Shown one piece after another: positions 1 to 12,300 of a DNA stretch of 58,463 nucleotides. Position 1 is the stretch's first letter; each line of letters begins with the position of its first letter. A program made the translations under genes and the position numbers. This DNA is from Verrucomicrobiaceae bacterium (lineage in GTDB: Bacteria > Verrucomicrobiota > Verrucomicrobiia > Verrucomicrobiales > Akkermansiaceae), in the NCBI GenBank assembly GCA_027487435.1, contig JAIYDP010000142.1:1-58463 (forward strand), in the 5' to 3' direction. Under the pieces are notes generated by a model that was not told where the DNA came from, made no database searches, and saw only the letters and a list, made by a program, of their open reading frames with translations.

Positions 1-1
1 A

Positions 2-634
2 GAGTCTCCCGTTCACGGCTTTCTCATTGAAGCAGTTCTGGAGGCGCCGCTAGAAGACCTGCTGGTTCTCATAAACGAAGTCGACCTTTTTCAACATTGG
101 CTTCCATTTATTTCCAAATCCCAGGTGCTCTCTAGACCGTCCCGGACTTGCAGAGTCGCAAGCGCTAGGATCCGTGCTCCATGGCCGATGAAGTCTAGAG
201 AGGCCATCCTTCGAGGAGATGCCATCGACGGCCTCGACGAGGACGACTGCGTCGTCATTGTCGTGCGCGACGCTTCAACCTCGGACACCAGCTACGTTGA
301 AGCCAACGACGGCACCGTCCGCATGCACATCAAGTACGGCGGCATTCAACTCACGCCAATCTCTCGGATGTGCACCAAAATCAGAGGCCTCTGCCACGTT
401 GACCCGCAGCTCAACTTCGTCCCTGCTTGGCTCATCAATTGGATAGCCGCCCGGGTTTGCTATGTAGGAGTACAACTCTTCGAGCGGCAGGCGCGCCACG
501 TCCGCAGCGGCCACACGGAGTCCGTGCACATGGCGAGGATGCACGGCGACAGAGCTTTCTACGGCTGGCTGGAGAGCCGATTGGCGGAGTATTGGCGCCG
601 GCGAATGGAGGCGCCGCATCATCAGACTCTGTAA
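2..634 (+). CDS. START-domain lipid-binding protein, 3' part (5' end outside window)
   Basis: An open frame runs from the left edge through to a TAA at 632-634, giving 210 visible residues. START domains bind single lipids or sterols in a deep pocket. Visible START features include the ...FQHWLPFIS segment near the left edge, the PWPMKSREAIL segment around nt 180-215, an acidic DEDDCVVIVVRD strand, a GGIQLTPI strand, and the C-terminal helix signature VDPQLNFVPAWLINW around nt 400-440. A GTG-TTGCAG stretch at 125-153 looks like an intron, but the START frame reads straight through it, so I keep it as coding. The 3' end faces the PX gene with a 68-bp gap. What precedes the START domain (pleckstrin homology, ankyrin or nothing) cannot be seen. 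Family assignment rests on motif recognition only. Confidence 0.7.
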   Translation, partial: ESPVHGFLIEAVLEAPLEDLLVLINEVDLFQHWLPFISKSQVLSRPSRTCRVASARIRAPWPMKSREAILRGDAIDGLDEDDCVVIVVRDASTSDTSYVEANDGTVRMHIKYGGIQLTPISRMCTKIRGLCHVDPQLNFVPAWLINWIAARVCYVGVQLFERQARHVRSGHTESVHMARMHGDRAFYGWLESRLAEYWRRRMEAPHHQTL

Positions 635-702
635 AATGCAATTCTGAATACAATTTATACACACTCTACATGCTCATGATTTGAATGAAACTATGTGATA
701 CT

Positions 703-2233
703 TTAAGTCTTCGACGTAGGAGCGCCTCCGTTCATCGTTGCTTTATAACTGGATGACATCGCAGACTCGGACGGTGTTTGAGCCAGCACTTCCATCGTTC
801 GATCCTCCTTGTTGGCCGACATCACGGCCAGCTCCGCATTCACTGTCAAATGAGTTCCATTTGGACACACCCAAACGAGATTGCAAGAGCTCTTTCTTTT
901 CTTCCAAGGTCCGCAGCAATTGATCATGTTCCGAGTCAAGCGACTCAATCTGTGATCGTCAAGAGACACCAGGCTATCAAAACTTTTGCCGTAAGCCCCA
1001 TAATGTCTTGATCTTGCTCCCCAACAGTCCGCTCGTGCGCTTGTAGCTGCCGCTGACTCTCACTGAGCCGATTTCGCAGCATTTGATGCTGTCGCTGCCC
1101 TGCGGGATCAAAACAAGCAGGCAAACCCTGTGAACGGTCGCTGTTCTGCGCCTTGAGCTCGTTCAGCTTGGCTTGAACTCTTCATCGTCAGACAAGCTTC
1201 TGCGCGCAACCTTGCAAACTCGATGTTGAACTCCTCGTACTTGCTGCTCACCTCGCCGTGCTCTTGAGCCTTCCTCGCATACACTTTTCGCCAGAAAGAC
1301 AGTTTCTCATTCGTCTTTTCAAGTCTAACGCCATCAAACCACGAAAGTTGAGAAATTCCAACTTCTCCGCCTGATCCGTCAACCGCGGCGTCAATGACCG
1401 GATCTCATCTTCGTACGACCTCTCACGCACAGTCAGCTCGTCGTGGATGCGGATGAGCTTCTCAATCTGTGCATCTAAGCCCACCCTCAGCGACAACAAA
1501 CATTTTCTAAAATTTGACGATTCTCGAAGTCTTTCTGGTGGAGCATCTCGACAACCCGAGAGTTTTCAAATTGAATGGCACCTTGACGCTCTCTCAAAAT
1601 TTGAATTTGCTTCCGCAGGGCGATTGCCTTGAGGGTTAGGACAGAAATTAAATCAGTACAGTTGCATTGGCTTCGAGGAAACGAAGGAGCTCATCGGTCA
1701 TGCCCGCCTCTTGTGTGGCACACAGCCTTTGAAGGTAGCTACTGGCTTTAGGATCACAGAAACGACCGCTCCTACACTTGAAGTCGGATGCGACGTTGCT
1801 CTACGAATTCGGGTTCCATCACACCAAACACTTTGGGTTCTGGAATGTCTGGAATATTTCTAGAGCCCAGCCGCTGACGTAACTTCATGTTAGCTGGCAA
1901 CAATGAGGGGGTAACCCGAATGTGGAGCGCCTGAAATTGGCTGTACCGCCGCCGAACAATCCATGGATGACAACCGGACTGCTGGGAAAACACTTCGATG
2001 TGATATGCAGTGTAGTGCTTCTGGGTTTCTGGAACAAATACACTTTGAGTAGCGACTATCTTGACCACAAGTGGGACGAAATCGTTTGTAGGGTACCTGG
2101 AGCTGCCATGAGACCAGTCTGCGCTGCGCAAAGACAAGTTCCCAAAGTTTTGCCCAAAGCTCGTTGAACTCAGGTCAGTATGAATTGCAGCACTTGAAAG
2201 ATGTGTCTGTAATGCTGGGACGGGAGACGACAT
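703..2233 (-). CDS. PX-domain protein with C-terminal coiled coil (sorting-nexin-like)
   Basis: The start is the ATG at 2233-2231 (minus strand) and the stop is the TAA at 705-703. After about 50 low-complexity residues comes a phox-homology domain, which binds phosphoinositides on endosomal membranes. The visible core is VVKIVATQ, then YHIEVFSQQ, then RRRYSQFQALH (the basic lipid-binding motif), a proline-rich turn, and LLRFLEANA at the end of the domain. The rest is helical with heptad-like stretches such as EKLIRIHDELTVRE and LLRTLEEKKELL. At least five introns of about 22-35 nt are needed, including ones near 1755, 1640, 1490 and 880; exact ends near 1190 are uncertain. Length is about 440 residues. 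It could be a sorting nexin or another PX/coiled-coil trafficking protein; I cannot choose. Confidence 0.65.
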
Positions 2234-2577
2234 CTAATGCCAAAGAATAAAAAACAAATATTTGGGGTTGTTAATAAAGTTGCACGAGCCCTTTGCAAAC
2301 CCAGCCTCGTTATGCTTCATCTGCGCAATTGCATCCCCCATGAAAGCAACCTTTTTGAGCTGTCAATCCATTGTGCGAAGCAGGTGCCTCGAGTTCGGAA
2401 TTGCAACTCATTTACTACCTCCGATTGAATTGGGAAATGGGAGAGGAGGAATCCGTGTTACTTCGGCATTATTGCGGCATCTCATCTTCATTTCGGCTGA
2501 CTTTCTGCACCACGGTGCACAACGACCATCAATCATAGTCAAGTCAAAAAACGCTCATCGTCAGTTTTGGGGTCAGC
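2234..2577. promoter_or_regulatory. Divergent intergenic region between PX gene and channel 1
   Basis: This 344-bp stretch separates two divergently transcribed genes and must hold both upstream regions. It is somewhat richer in A/T than the flanking exons. I see no convincing open frame, repeat or named promoter element in it. Confidence 0.5.
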
Positions 2578-5500
2578 ATGAGGGAAAACAGAAGTGCTCC
2601 TACAGAGACTGTAGGGGACTCTGGCGATCCTCTTGCAAAACTTCCTCTGAAACAATTGAAGCTTCCAAAGCTGAAGCTTTCAAATGTTCGGGGCAGCGCC
2701 ACTGTAGTTCCACTCGGCGAAGATGGTTCCCGGTCTGGTGCGGAACCAAAGAGAGTCTCGATTGATCCGAACGCGATCAAGGACGTCATGGACAGAGCTG
2801 AAAACTCTCAGATTGAACCGGATGCGAGCATCAAGGAGACGCAAACACCAGAGAGCTTGGCGTCATTCGTCGCCGATTCTTCTGTCGATGCAGCGGGGCT
2901 TGGATCGAAGGAGAAGCGGTCTTTCAAAGACTTTCGAAGAAGCTTCAGCCAACTCATTTTGCGAGAGGAAAAGAAATCCGGTGAGACCGAAGAAGATGCT
3001 TTGGTCAGATCGCTGCTCTTTGCACTCTCTCACTCATTCAGCGACGGACGAAGACCCTCTTCCTCTTCGGAAATCAAAATTTATTCCGAAGATACGCTCG
3101 CAACATCGTCCAGTTCCCCCTGTTCGACTCTTTCATCCTCCTCGCCATTTTGCTCAACTGCGTGTCCCTTGCCGTGCAGGACCCCCTCTGCGACGACAAC
3201 CGCGTGCCGCTCCCTGGCTACGAAGACATTCACGTTTGCTCTGATGTAATACCACGCATTTTGGATTCCTCGGAATATGTATTCACCGCGATATTCACCT
3301 TCGAAGCATTTCTCAAAGTCATCTCTTTTGGTGTCATTTTGCACCCCGGGGCATACCTTCGCAGCGGCTGGAACTGGCTTGACTTCATCGTCGTAGTCCT
3401 CAGGTTCGCCTCGTCCGCGTGAGTGCTCACAGCCCGCAGCCTCCTCTCCCTGTCCCCATCCATCAGCAATTACTCCGCCCTCAGAGCCTTCCGCGTGCTC
3501 AGACCCCTCCGCACAATGACCCGCATCCCAGGTGCCCCAGTTGCGACTGCCCTTCGCTCACGCTTTGCGCAGGTATGCGCGTCCTCGTCAACGCCCTCCT
3601 CAAAGCAATCACCCCTCTTGGAGACATCCTCGTCTTCGCCATTTTCTTCTTCATCCTCTTTGGGATCCTTGGCACGCAGCTCATGATGGGCACTTTACGG
3701 AACCGCTGCGTCTTTCAGGATGGCCCCTTGAGAGGTCTCCCTGCGGAGGGACTCCACGAGCGCTGTTCCCTCTCCGTTTTTGGTGGACGTGTGTGCGGTT
3801 TGGTGGGGGGATACTCGACCGCATGCCGCGAAACTGACGTTACCGGCATGCCCTTCGAGAACTCACCCCAATTCCGCGGTGCCATTAGCTTTGACAACGT
3901 TGCGATGGCGTTCTTGACGTTGTATCAAGTCATTTCGAACGAGGGCTGGACAGAAGTCCTCTACTTGGTCCCCCAGCTCACGGTCAAATCCTGACCCTTC
4001 AAGTTCCAAGACGGTTGGTCGCTGCATGGTGCACGGCTTTATTTTTTCTTCTCCAGCCTCATTGGCGGCATTTTCTTGACCAACCTCGCCCTCGTCGTCG
4101 TCTCCTCAGCCTTCGACTCCGCCTCCCTCGACGACGCCGTGCAGACCCTTCGGCAGCAGCGCCGCTTAACGCTCTTCCAATCCCGCAGAGGTGGCCAGGA
4201 CTTTCTGTTCGCCCTCTTTGCCAACGAGTGACTGACCTCGCAGGCTTTGGCTGCGGCTGCGGAAGCCTGTCATCCAGTTTGAGAGGTTCGTCAGATTCGT
4301 TTGGAACTACGAGTTCGAATGCACGCACGCAATGCGGCTGCGGCTGCAGCCTTTCCTCGCCCGCAAGGTCGTGCAAGCGGTTGTTATTTTTGCCATTTTG
4401 GTCAACACGATCGCCCTTGCGATGGAGAATTATCAGCACGACGTGTTTGTTGAAAACTACAGCACCTATTGCGTCTCCTCCTTTTGCGCAACGGCGGACC
4501 TAGCAGACCTTGGCATGCCGTCGTCATTTAAGAGTATTTTAGGTCCACAAGCGACTTTGATGGATGAATTTTGACACCTCTGCAGAGAACCTCAACTTGG
4601 CGTTGACGGCTTTCTTCTTCCTCGAGATGCTCCTCTCCATGCTCGCCTACGGTTTCATCAACTACTGCAAGGACTCCTCCAACCTCTTCGACGCCCTCAT
4701 CGTCACCGTCTCCATCGTCGAGATCATCCTCGGCTACGTCATTTCCCTCGGCAACACCGGCCTCACCGTCCTGAGGGGGTTTCGACTCCTCCGCGTCCTC
4801 AAACTCGCCAAGTTCCTACACTCTCAGCCCTCCGCCCCCACTCACACCTCACAGGTCATGGACGTCCCTCCGAAAGATCATCACCGCCGCTCAGAAGGCT
4901 CTCATCTCCATTTGGCCCCTCTCCCTCCTCCTCGTCATATTCATGTTCATCGTCGCCCTGTTGGGGATGCAAATGTTTGGCGGTCGCTTCGTCAGTGTCG
5001 ACCCGGACGGCGCCATCACCATCAGCCGCTCCAACTTCGACAGCTTCTTGCCCGGCAGCACCGGGTTCGGAGCTTTCATCACCGTGTTTCAGGTGACCCT
5101 TGCCATGACGCGCATCTCACGCTGCGGTAGCTCCTGACGGAGGAGAACTGGAACGACGTACTGTGGGACGCCATCAACTATGTTGGCTTCTACAGCGTGT
5201 TCTTTTTTGTCATTGTCAACCTCATTGGCGGATGTATGCAGGGTCTTGTCGAACCTGACGTCCCCAGATATCATTCTCAACCTTTTTCTTGCTATTCTCA
5301 TCAGCTCCTTTGTCGATCATTCCTCCAGCGTAGAGGACCAAGTGAAGAGTGTGGAGGAGTCCAAACAGTCCGTCGTCGTCAAGATCATCACCAACAATGT
5401 CATCTCCCGCTTGCAGGCGGCTCGCATGGACTCTGCCCTCGCCATGTCCGCTCGCGGCACTGCTCCATCGGACTTTGTCTCCAGCTCCGTCTCCCCCGTC

Positions 5501-8500
5501 CCGAAGGGCCTCAATTCAAGACCAGCAGAGCCGCACAGTGTCCGCGCTGTCTTTCGCCAGACTGCTGCGAGGGTGCATGCGGCGCTGACGAAGTTCTACA
5601 AGTCGTCGACGTTCTGGTGGATGACGATGAGCATGGCGTTGCTGTCCTCTGCTCTGCAGTTCAACGACCACCCCAACAACCCCATCGACAACGAATTTGA
5701 GAAAGTAGGCCGGGGCACTTGTTGAGCTCACAGCCTCAGATCATCGCCTACATTGACATCGCCATCACGATCTATTTCGCAGTCGAGTTCTTGTTCCACC
5801 TTATCGTTTGCGGGGTGTGGAAAGGAGACACGGCATGCATGCGAGACCCTTTCAGCTGGCTTGACTTGGCCATTTTAGTCGTCAGCTCCTCCCTCTCCTC
5901 TCGCCTCTTACCCTCCGAGGTCCCCTCCGTCCCCTACGTCCTCGAGTTCTCCATCGATTCGACAACATTTGGCCCAGTGGCGACATACCTTTGGGTCGGC
6001 CGGTCGTTTCGCCCTCTTCGCATCCTCAACCGCTACTTGCCCATGAAGGAGTCGACGTGGTTTATCATCTCCTCCGTCCCGGACATTGTCAACGTCTTCG
6101 TCGTTGTCCTTCTCTTCTTTTTCCTCTTCGCCGTCCTGGGCGTTCAGCTCCTCAAGGGCTCCCTCTGGAACTGCTACGTCCCTGGCATGTATCCCCGGCA
6201 GTTGCTCACCCGTGCGGCCCCCCTCCGCCTTAGCTCACCGTTCGCAGAGTTTGCGAACGGGACTGAGATTTCGAATTTCATCCATTGCGCCTCTGCGGGG
6301 GGGTCGTGGGAGAACGTCGAATGCAACTTCGACAACGTCGCGCTCTCCTTGAGATGCCTCTTTGAGACCTCGACCTTCGAGGGTTGGACGATCGTTTTGC
6401 GCAACGTCGTCGACAGCATCTCCGTACATCGCCTTTTGATGCCATCGCTCACCAAAACCAGGCTGGCGTCGCTCCCCGGCAGAACTCCAACCCGGCCATG
6501 TCCGCGTACATCGTCGTCTTCCTTCTCATGGGCTCCTTCCTCCTGATCAACTTGCTCGTCTCGGTCGTCGTCGAGAAGTACATCCTCTACAAGAAGCGCC
6601 ACCATGGCGAGGAGAATTTAAACGCCACCCAGACCCGCTGGCTTGGTTTTTCCAAACGCTTTTGCGCCTGAGTCTTTTAGAAATTCAAAAGCAAATAGTC
6701 AGAATTCGCATTCCCCGCATCTACACCCCCCCCCGCAATGTCATTCGTCGTGGGTTGTTCCGTTTTATGCAGCACAAGTGGTTCGAGCGCTTCAACACAA
6801 CCGTCCTCCTCACCAACGTCGTCATCCTCGCCCTCCCTTACTTTGGCATGACGCCGTGGTACGAGGAGCTGCTCAGTACCCCCCCCCCCCTACCTCCTAA
6901 CTCTTCAGCAAATCTTAACATCGCCTTCATCGTCTACTTCCTCATCGAGATGACCCTCAAAGTGCTTGCCTTCGGCCCTGCGGACTACTTGTACGACATC
7001 TGGAACCGCTTCGAGGCCCTCGTCAACGTCCTCTCCGTCCTCGGCTTGTTCTTGGAGATCTCCTTCGCTACGGGGAAAGAAATCTCCCTCATACGCATCA
7101 TCCGCGCCGTCCGCGTGTTGCGCCTCATCCGCGGCCTCAAGGGCCTGAATTTTCTCTTTCAGACCATCCTATATCCGCCCAATACTTCCTCTTCTTTCAA
7201 TTCTCATTTCATTGCCTCACCTTTCGTTTGTTTTTGCCTTAACTCTGGTCACTATGTCGACCAAAGCGCTGCTCACCATTGGCGGGCTGCTCATCATCGT
7301 GTATGCCGTGTACGCCATGCTGGGGGTGTTCCTCTTCTACAACGTCGCACACGGCGCGTACATCGACGACCACGCGAACTTCGATAACTTCGGTACTGCC
7401 TTCATGGTCATGTTCAGGTCAGCTGGAGCTCTTTGACGTTGTTGCTGAGATGGCCCTCAGGTGCAGCACGGGGGAGAACTGGAACTACCTCATGCACGAG
7501 TGCCGCAGAGGCCTTTGCAAAAACCCCTCCAACCCCGACGGCTGCGGCGGGGAGATCGTTTCGTTGGTCTTCTTCGAGTCGTTTCAGCTCTTTTGCTCCT
7601 TCATCATGCTCAACCTCTTCATTGCTATTATCCTCGACAATTTCAACACCACCGTCGCTGATGACAACTCCATCCTCCCTGCCGTAATTGCATCTTATTG
7701 ACTGCAGCCATCAACCCCGACCTGTCTACATGGACCTGATTCCGCAGGATGCGATCGAGTTCTTCACAGCCAAATGGTCTCTCTACGATCCCCACGCCCA
7801 GGGCACCATCTCCTTTGAGCACGTAGGCAAGATGATCCAGCAGCTGCCCCCACCTCTTGGCGTCGGCATGAGATACAACGAAATCAAGATTTTGAAGGCC
7901 TTGCGCACCCTCCCGCTCCACATTTGGCATGGGCGCGTGCACTACATCGACCTCCTTCATGTCCTTGCTGAGAGAGTCGCTGGAACAGAGTAACCCCCCC
8001 CTTGCGGTGGACAGATGTTGAGCCTCTCTCTTTATCTTTCGTTTATGTTGTTCAGCATATTCCAGTTCGATGTCTGACCTGACCAGAATGCCCTTTGGGA
8101 TGGCCGCTCAACAAGACCTTTCACGATTCCGCATGAAGATGCTTCGGTCGGCTATGAAGCCATTCCGGGCAGATGGACAGCGGTGGCTGATCCGGGAGGT
8201 GTACGCTTCGATGACAATCGCGAGATTTTATCGGGCGCACCGGGAGGTCAAGAAGGAGGCGTTGTCGAAGAGGAACAAAGAGGACATGCTGAAGGAGGCT
8301 CGAGAGGTTGTGCAGCGCGCGAAGGACACTGGCCAACTTGACTCGAACGTTGCTGTTGACTACACCGTCATCCAGGACCGCATGTCGGTTGTTGTCAATG
8401 CCAAGAGCGGTCAGGTGATGGAAGTCAACCGTTCGCGGCTTACCGTCGTCAACGACAACGGGATGTCGAAGGAGGTCGACACGGCCGCAATTGGAATGAT

Positions 8501-9014
8501 GGGCCCAGCGGCAACTGCAGCAGCAGCAGCTAAGTTTCGCCGCCGTGCCAAAGTCCAGCCGATTGGAACAGATGCAAATGTGAGCCCGTCTGGTGCTCGG
8601 AGGAAACTGAAGCCGCTGCCGACGGCTTCGCTCAGGCAAAGCCCGCCTGGGACCAAGTCGAACGACACGGTCATGCTCGAGATCACAACGCCGACCATGC
8701 CAAACATGATTCCCTCCGAGCAGTTTGTGGAGGATGACGCTGGAGGTGCTGCGTTCGCGCCATCGCAAAGATCGGTTCCGGACATTTCAAATCTTGTTTC
8801 ACGGTCGGGGTCGTCGTTCGATGCGATCAGCCGTGAGGCCGATAAGCTTCGCTTGGAAGCGCAGCAGGGGAGGACTCAGCCGCGGCTGCCGGCTGCATTG
8901 GAGGGACTTGCGGAGTCGCGCCCTGGAGTCGTCGTCGACAGCTCGAGGGAGGCCCTCGCGAAGCCGCCAGAGGCGCCGACGAAAAAGAAGATCCGGCCGC
9001 TTCCGCGCAGATAA
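2578..9014 (+). CDS. Four-domain voltage-gated calcium channel alpha-1-like (EEEE filter, EF-hand and IQ tail)
   Basis: This is a pore-forming subunit of the Cav/Nav superfamily, acting in the plasma or ciliary membrane. Seventeen introns (33-43 nt, plus 64, 76 and 82 nt) join to an exact frame of 1,894 residues from the ATG at 2578 to the TAA at 9012-9014. The four repeats start near 3080, 4340, 5610 and 6770. S4 voltage sensors are regular: LRAFRVLRPLR in I, LRGFRLLRVLK in II, GRSFRPLRILNR in III, RAVRVLRLIRGLK in IV. Pore glutamates are at 3941-3943 (SNEGW), 5143-5145 (TEENW), 6379-6381 (TFEGW) and 7474-7476 (TGENW). This EEEE ring is the Ca2+-selective pattern. After repeat IV come SILPADAIEFFTAKW and LPPPLG (the EF-hand and pre-IQ region of Cav/Nav tails) and IREVYASMTIARFYR, an IQ-like helix expected to bind calmodulin. 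The N-terminus (about 140 residues) is disordered. An 82-nt intron in repeat IV appears to be AT-AC (separate entry). Confidence 0.9.
7171..7252 (+). other. AT-AC (U12-type-like) intron in channel 1
   Basis: The intron lies between ...FQTI and the S5 helix of repeat IV. It begins ATATCCGCCC at 7171 and ends TCTGGTCAC at 7252. The sequence TGCCTTAAC (7235-7243) matches the U12 branch consensus TTCCTTAAC at 8 of 9 positions, and its branch adenosine at 7242 is 10 nt from the 3' end. Removing it in phase 2 gives FQTILMSTKALLTIGG, which aligns without gaps to the S4-S5 linker of animal Nav repeat IV (ALMMSLPALFNIG, from memory). At 82 nt it is about twice the usual intron length here. One in-frame GT-AG alternative exists (7230-7266, 37 nt) but would insert some 20 extra residues into the S4-S5 linker. 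Confidence 0.7.
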
Positions 9015-9234
9015 AACTTACTTGAGTTGTACAGTTCAATCTTTTTTTTTGTGATATTGATATGATGATGTCCGTTTCGTCATCGTTGTTTGATTGACAA
9101 ATGTTTGAAATGATTTGATGAGATTGGAATTCCGAAACCCAATCATGTGAAAGGCCGTACGCTCTTTTCAAAGACTTAGCCAGTACACAGCTGCTACTTG
9201 GAGCTCGTCTATTTACACTAGCTGGTTTTGCTCT

Positions 9235-9259
9235 ATTCTACATGAGATCCATGTAGAAT
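9235..9259. repeat. Perfect 10-bp inverted repeat between convergent channel genes
   Basis: ATTCTACATG at 9235-9244 is the exact reverse complement of CATGTAGAAT at 9250-9259, separated by AGATC. It lies in the 288-bp gap (9015-9302) between the stops of channel 1 and channel 2, where both 3' ends and polyadenylation signals must be. It could fold as a hairpin in either transcript. Otherwise the gap holds only an A/T-rich tract with a run of T at 9042-9050. Confidence 0.8.
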
Positions 9260-9302
9260 CTTGTTAGGTTGAACAAATTTCATGAAGGGGAATAACCATC
9301 CT

Positions 9303-12300
9303 TCATTCGCCACTTCCTCGAGTCTGCACCGACTTCACAGCCGCGGAGAGGTCGTCCTCCTCCCGCCCTTCGAAACTCCGGCCTTTGAGCGCATTCATCG
9401 CCGTTGCCCCTGGCCGAACTCGCGCAAACACGTGAGCCGGCAGCTTCTTCAAGACAACCTTCCTTCGAGGGCCAGCAGGCGGAGGAGGCGGAGGTAGAGG
9501 ACGGGCTGCCTTTGCTTTGGCGCTCTTCTTCCATCGAGAGACGATGAGGTAGAGGGTGGACTGCAGGACATTTTCGGAGACGAAGACGCTGGAGTTCGAC
9601 TCCACATCTGAGAGTTGCTGCATGAGGACGGCGACGATCAAATTGAGCATGATGAAGCATGTGAGGCTGACAAAGAGGATGAAAAACAAAGGGGAGCCCA
9701 AAGGCTGTCCACAAGTCCCGTCGCAGAGCGGGTCCGAAGGGTCACATAAACCCAGCGACTCGACTTCAGCGTCAGTCAAGCAGCCCGGTAGTGCGTGCAT
9801 CACACCAGCAACGTCTCCGCGCTGGAGAGCGTCGCGGGCGCTTGAGAGAGAATTGCGTGCGCGTGAGCCAGGCCCAAGAGCACAAGCGGTCATGAGGGGG
9901 CCCCAGTTGTCGGCGGTGGAGAGGCGGAAGAGAGTGAGCAACGCCATGCCAACGTTCTCAAAGGTTGCATGGGCATTGAGCCGAAGGGGGGGCGCGACGA
10001 ATGCGCATTGCGGGCGACGGTCGTTGACAACGCAGAGGCGGCCGAATAGTTCGACCGCGAGGACTCCGAAGACGAAATAGAGGAGGGCCAAGAGGCCACC
10101 GAGGTTGCCGACTTGAGGAAGAGAGTGCACAAATGCGTTGATGATGTTCCGGAGACCGTTAAACGCCTTAACAATGCGGAACGCTCGAAGCACCCGCACA
10201 ACGCGGACGATGCGGAGGGAGCGAAAGAGGGTGGGATTAATGATGGAGGACGCGCCAATCGCATCGGCGACGGTGGTTGCAAAGGAGATGAACACGAGAG
10301 AGGCGTCGAAGAGGTTCCAGCGGGAGGAGTAATAGCCGCGTGGTGTGAGGGCAACGAGCTTGAGGAGGGCTTCTGCGGCGAAGAGGAGGGTGAAGAAGGC
10401 GTTGGCAAACTCGATGAGAGTGCCTTGCCAATGGCCCCGGCGGAAGCTTTCAAACGCCATGGCGGCGACGTTGAGGACGATGAAGCTAGCGACGAAGGCG
10501 TCAAATGCCGTCGATTCGACGACGAGGCGGAGGGTCGCGCGCCAGGACGTGGACGCGTCGTTAGGATCGTGTGAGACTGCCATGGAGGCGTCGCTATTGA
10601 TGGCCTTGAGGGCGTTGCTCTTGCGGAGGTCCTTCATTTTCTTGTACACGTCAGCGGCGGCCAGATGGTAAGAGTCGACAAACACGCCGATGAAGATGTT
10701 CAAGACGAAGAAGGAGCCGACGATGATGAAGGCGACAAAGAAGATGGCGACAGGCTCGCTGTTGTACTCGATGGCGCCACTGGCCTTGCCCGTCGATGCA
10801 ACGCCGTCCCAAACAAAGTCTGACCAATTGTCCTGCGACACAAGCGTGAAAAGGGCAACCATTGAATTCAAAAAATTGTCGAAATTGACGGCACGATTGT
10901 ACCATTCACGTGGAGTTCCGTCAACTGCAGCCCCAACGCAATCGCTGCGGTTGAGGACCGATGGGTCCGAGCATTTGTAGAGGCTGCCGCCAAGGATTTC
11001 AGTCCCAAGGATTGCGAAGATGGCAAATGCAAAGAGAGCGATGACGGCTGTGTTGACGATGGGCTTGACGGAGCGAGAGATTGTCGCGATAACGACTCGT
11101 AAGCCTGTGGCGCGGCTGATCAATTTGAGGGGCCTCACTGCGCGGAAGACTCGCAGGGTGCGGAGAATGCTGAGGGCGGAGGACGTTCCGGTCTGAAGGG
11201 AGATGACGGTGTCAGCGACGGAGGAGGCGACAATGACGAAATCCAGTTGATTCCAGCGGGACGAAAGGTAACCCAGAACACCAAGCCCTAGCATTTTGAT
11301 GATGGCTTCAAGCAAGAAGATGGCGTTGAGGATGAGGTTGAGCATGTCGATGGCTGCAGCCTCTGCATGGGACTTGCCTGGCCGATCAATAGCAAGGGCA
11401 AGCGAGGAAATAACGATGACGGCTAAGATGGTGTTGTCAAACGACTTGCGTAGCAATAAGTCGCGGATGATTCCACGCCATTTCGACGTCGGCGGAGGAA
11501 GAGGCTGCGAATCAGCTGGGAAGATCTTGGTGGAAAAAAAGTAATGAAGGAGAAAGCGGCGGATGGAAGATGCGAAGGTGCCGAACCGAGGGGCCACCTC
11601 CACGGGCGACTGCTCAGCGAGAAGATGGGGGTCGTCCTCATAGTTACCAACCTCTTCGATGACTACTGCAACAAAGAGGTTGAACAGCAGATAATTGCCG
11701 ATGACGATGATGAGGACAAAGTAACCAGCGCTCCAGCCGCCGAGGGCTCTCTCTGCGAGAAAAACGAAAGCCGGCCAATCATCAAATGTAAGAACTTGCA
11801 TCACTGCAATGGCGGCGCGGCCAACAGAGTCAAAGTTTTTCCTGGGAACAACGGATGCGATGAAAGCTTCATCTGAATCAGAGGAAGAGGTTGACAGCCA
11901 CTCAGTTGCTGGGCGGGTCGTCTGTTTGAAGGTGTAAGTGACTTCATATGGCGCGAACAGGCGGGAAGCATTGATTGCGCTGACGGAAGCAGGAAAGGTC
12001 GTCGTGACGCCATTGACGGCGACATTAACACTCGTGCCGAGGACGATCTGGACTTCTGATGGGACATAGGAGAGTTTCCCGCCGAAGAGGGAGTTCCCGA
12101 GGATAGCAAAGATGAGGAGAAAAAGAAAGAGCAAGAGAACAAGGGAAGCGACCGAAGCTGTGGACTTGACAATCATTCGCAGCTGTCGCTGGAGCGATGG
12201 AAAGGACTTGAAAAGGGCGAGGAGGCGCAAAGCTCTCAGCATCCGCAGCGCAGCGATGCCACTGCGGCCGCTATCACAGTCTGTGGCGGACGCGGCAGCG

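Noticed and set aside
4220..4236. A 16-nt intron in channel 1 (GTGACTGACCTCGCAG).
   Set aside because: A donor further upstream in the same phase (GTTCGCC...) gives a 37-nt intron, the common size here, and an equally good protein. Apparent 21-nt introns at 3421 and 3989 resolve to 36 nt in the same way.
7981..8070. A stop after the EF-hand region that would split channel 1 into two genes.
   Set aside because: A 76-nt intron at 7990-8065 joins the frames, and the next exon supplies the IQ-like helix expected after the EF region in Cav/Nav tails.
8515..8532. CAG-type trinucleotide run in channel 1.
   Set aside because: Only about five units, coding for Ala within a variable linker. Not remarkable.
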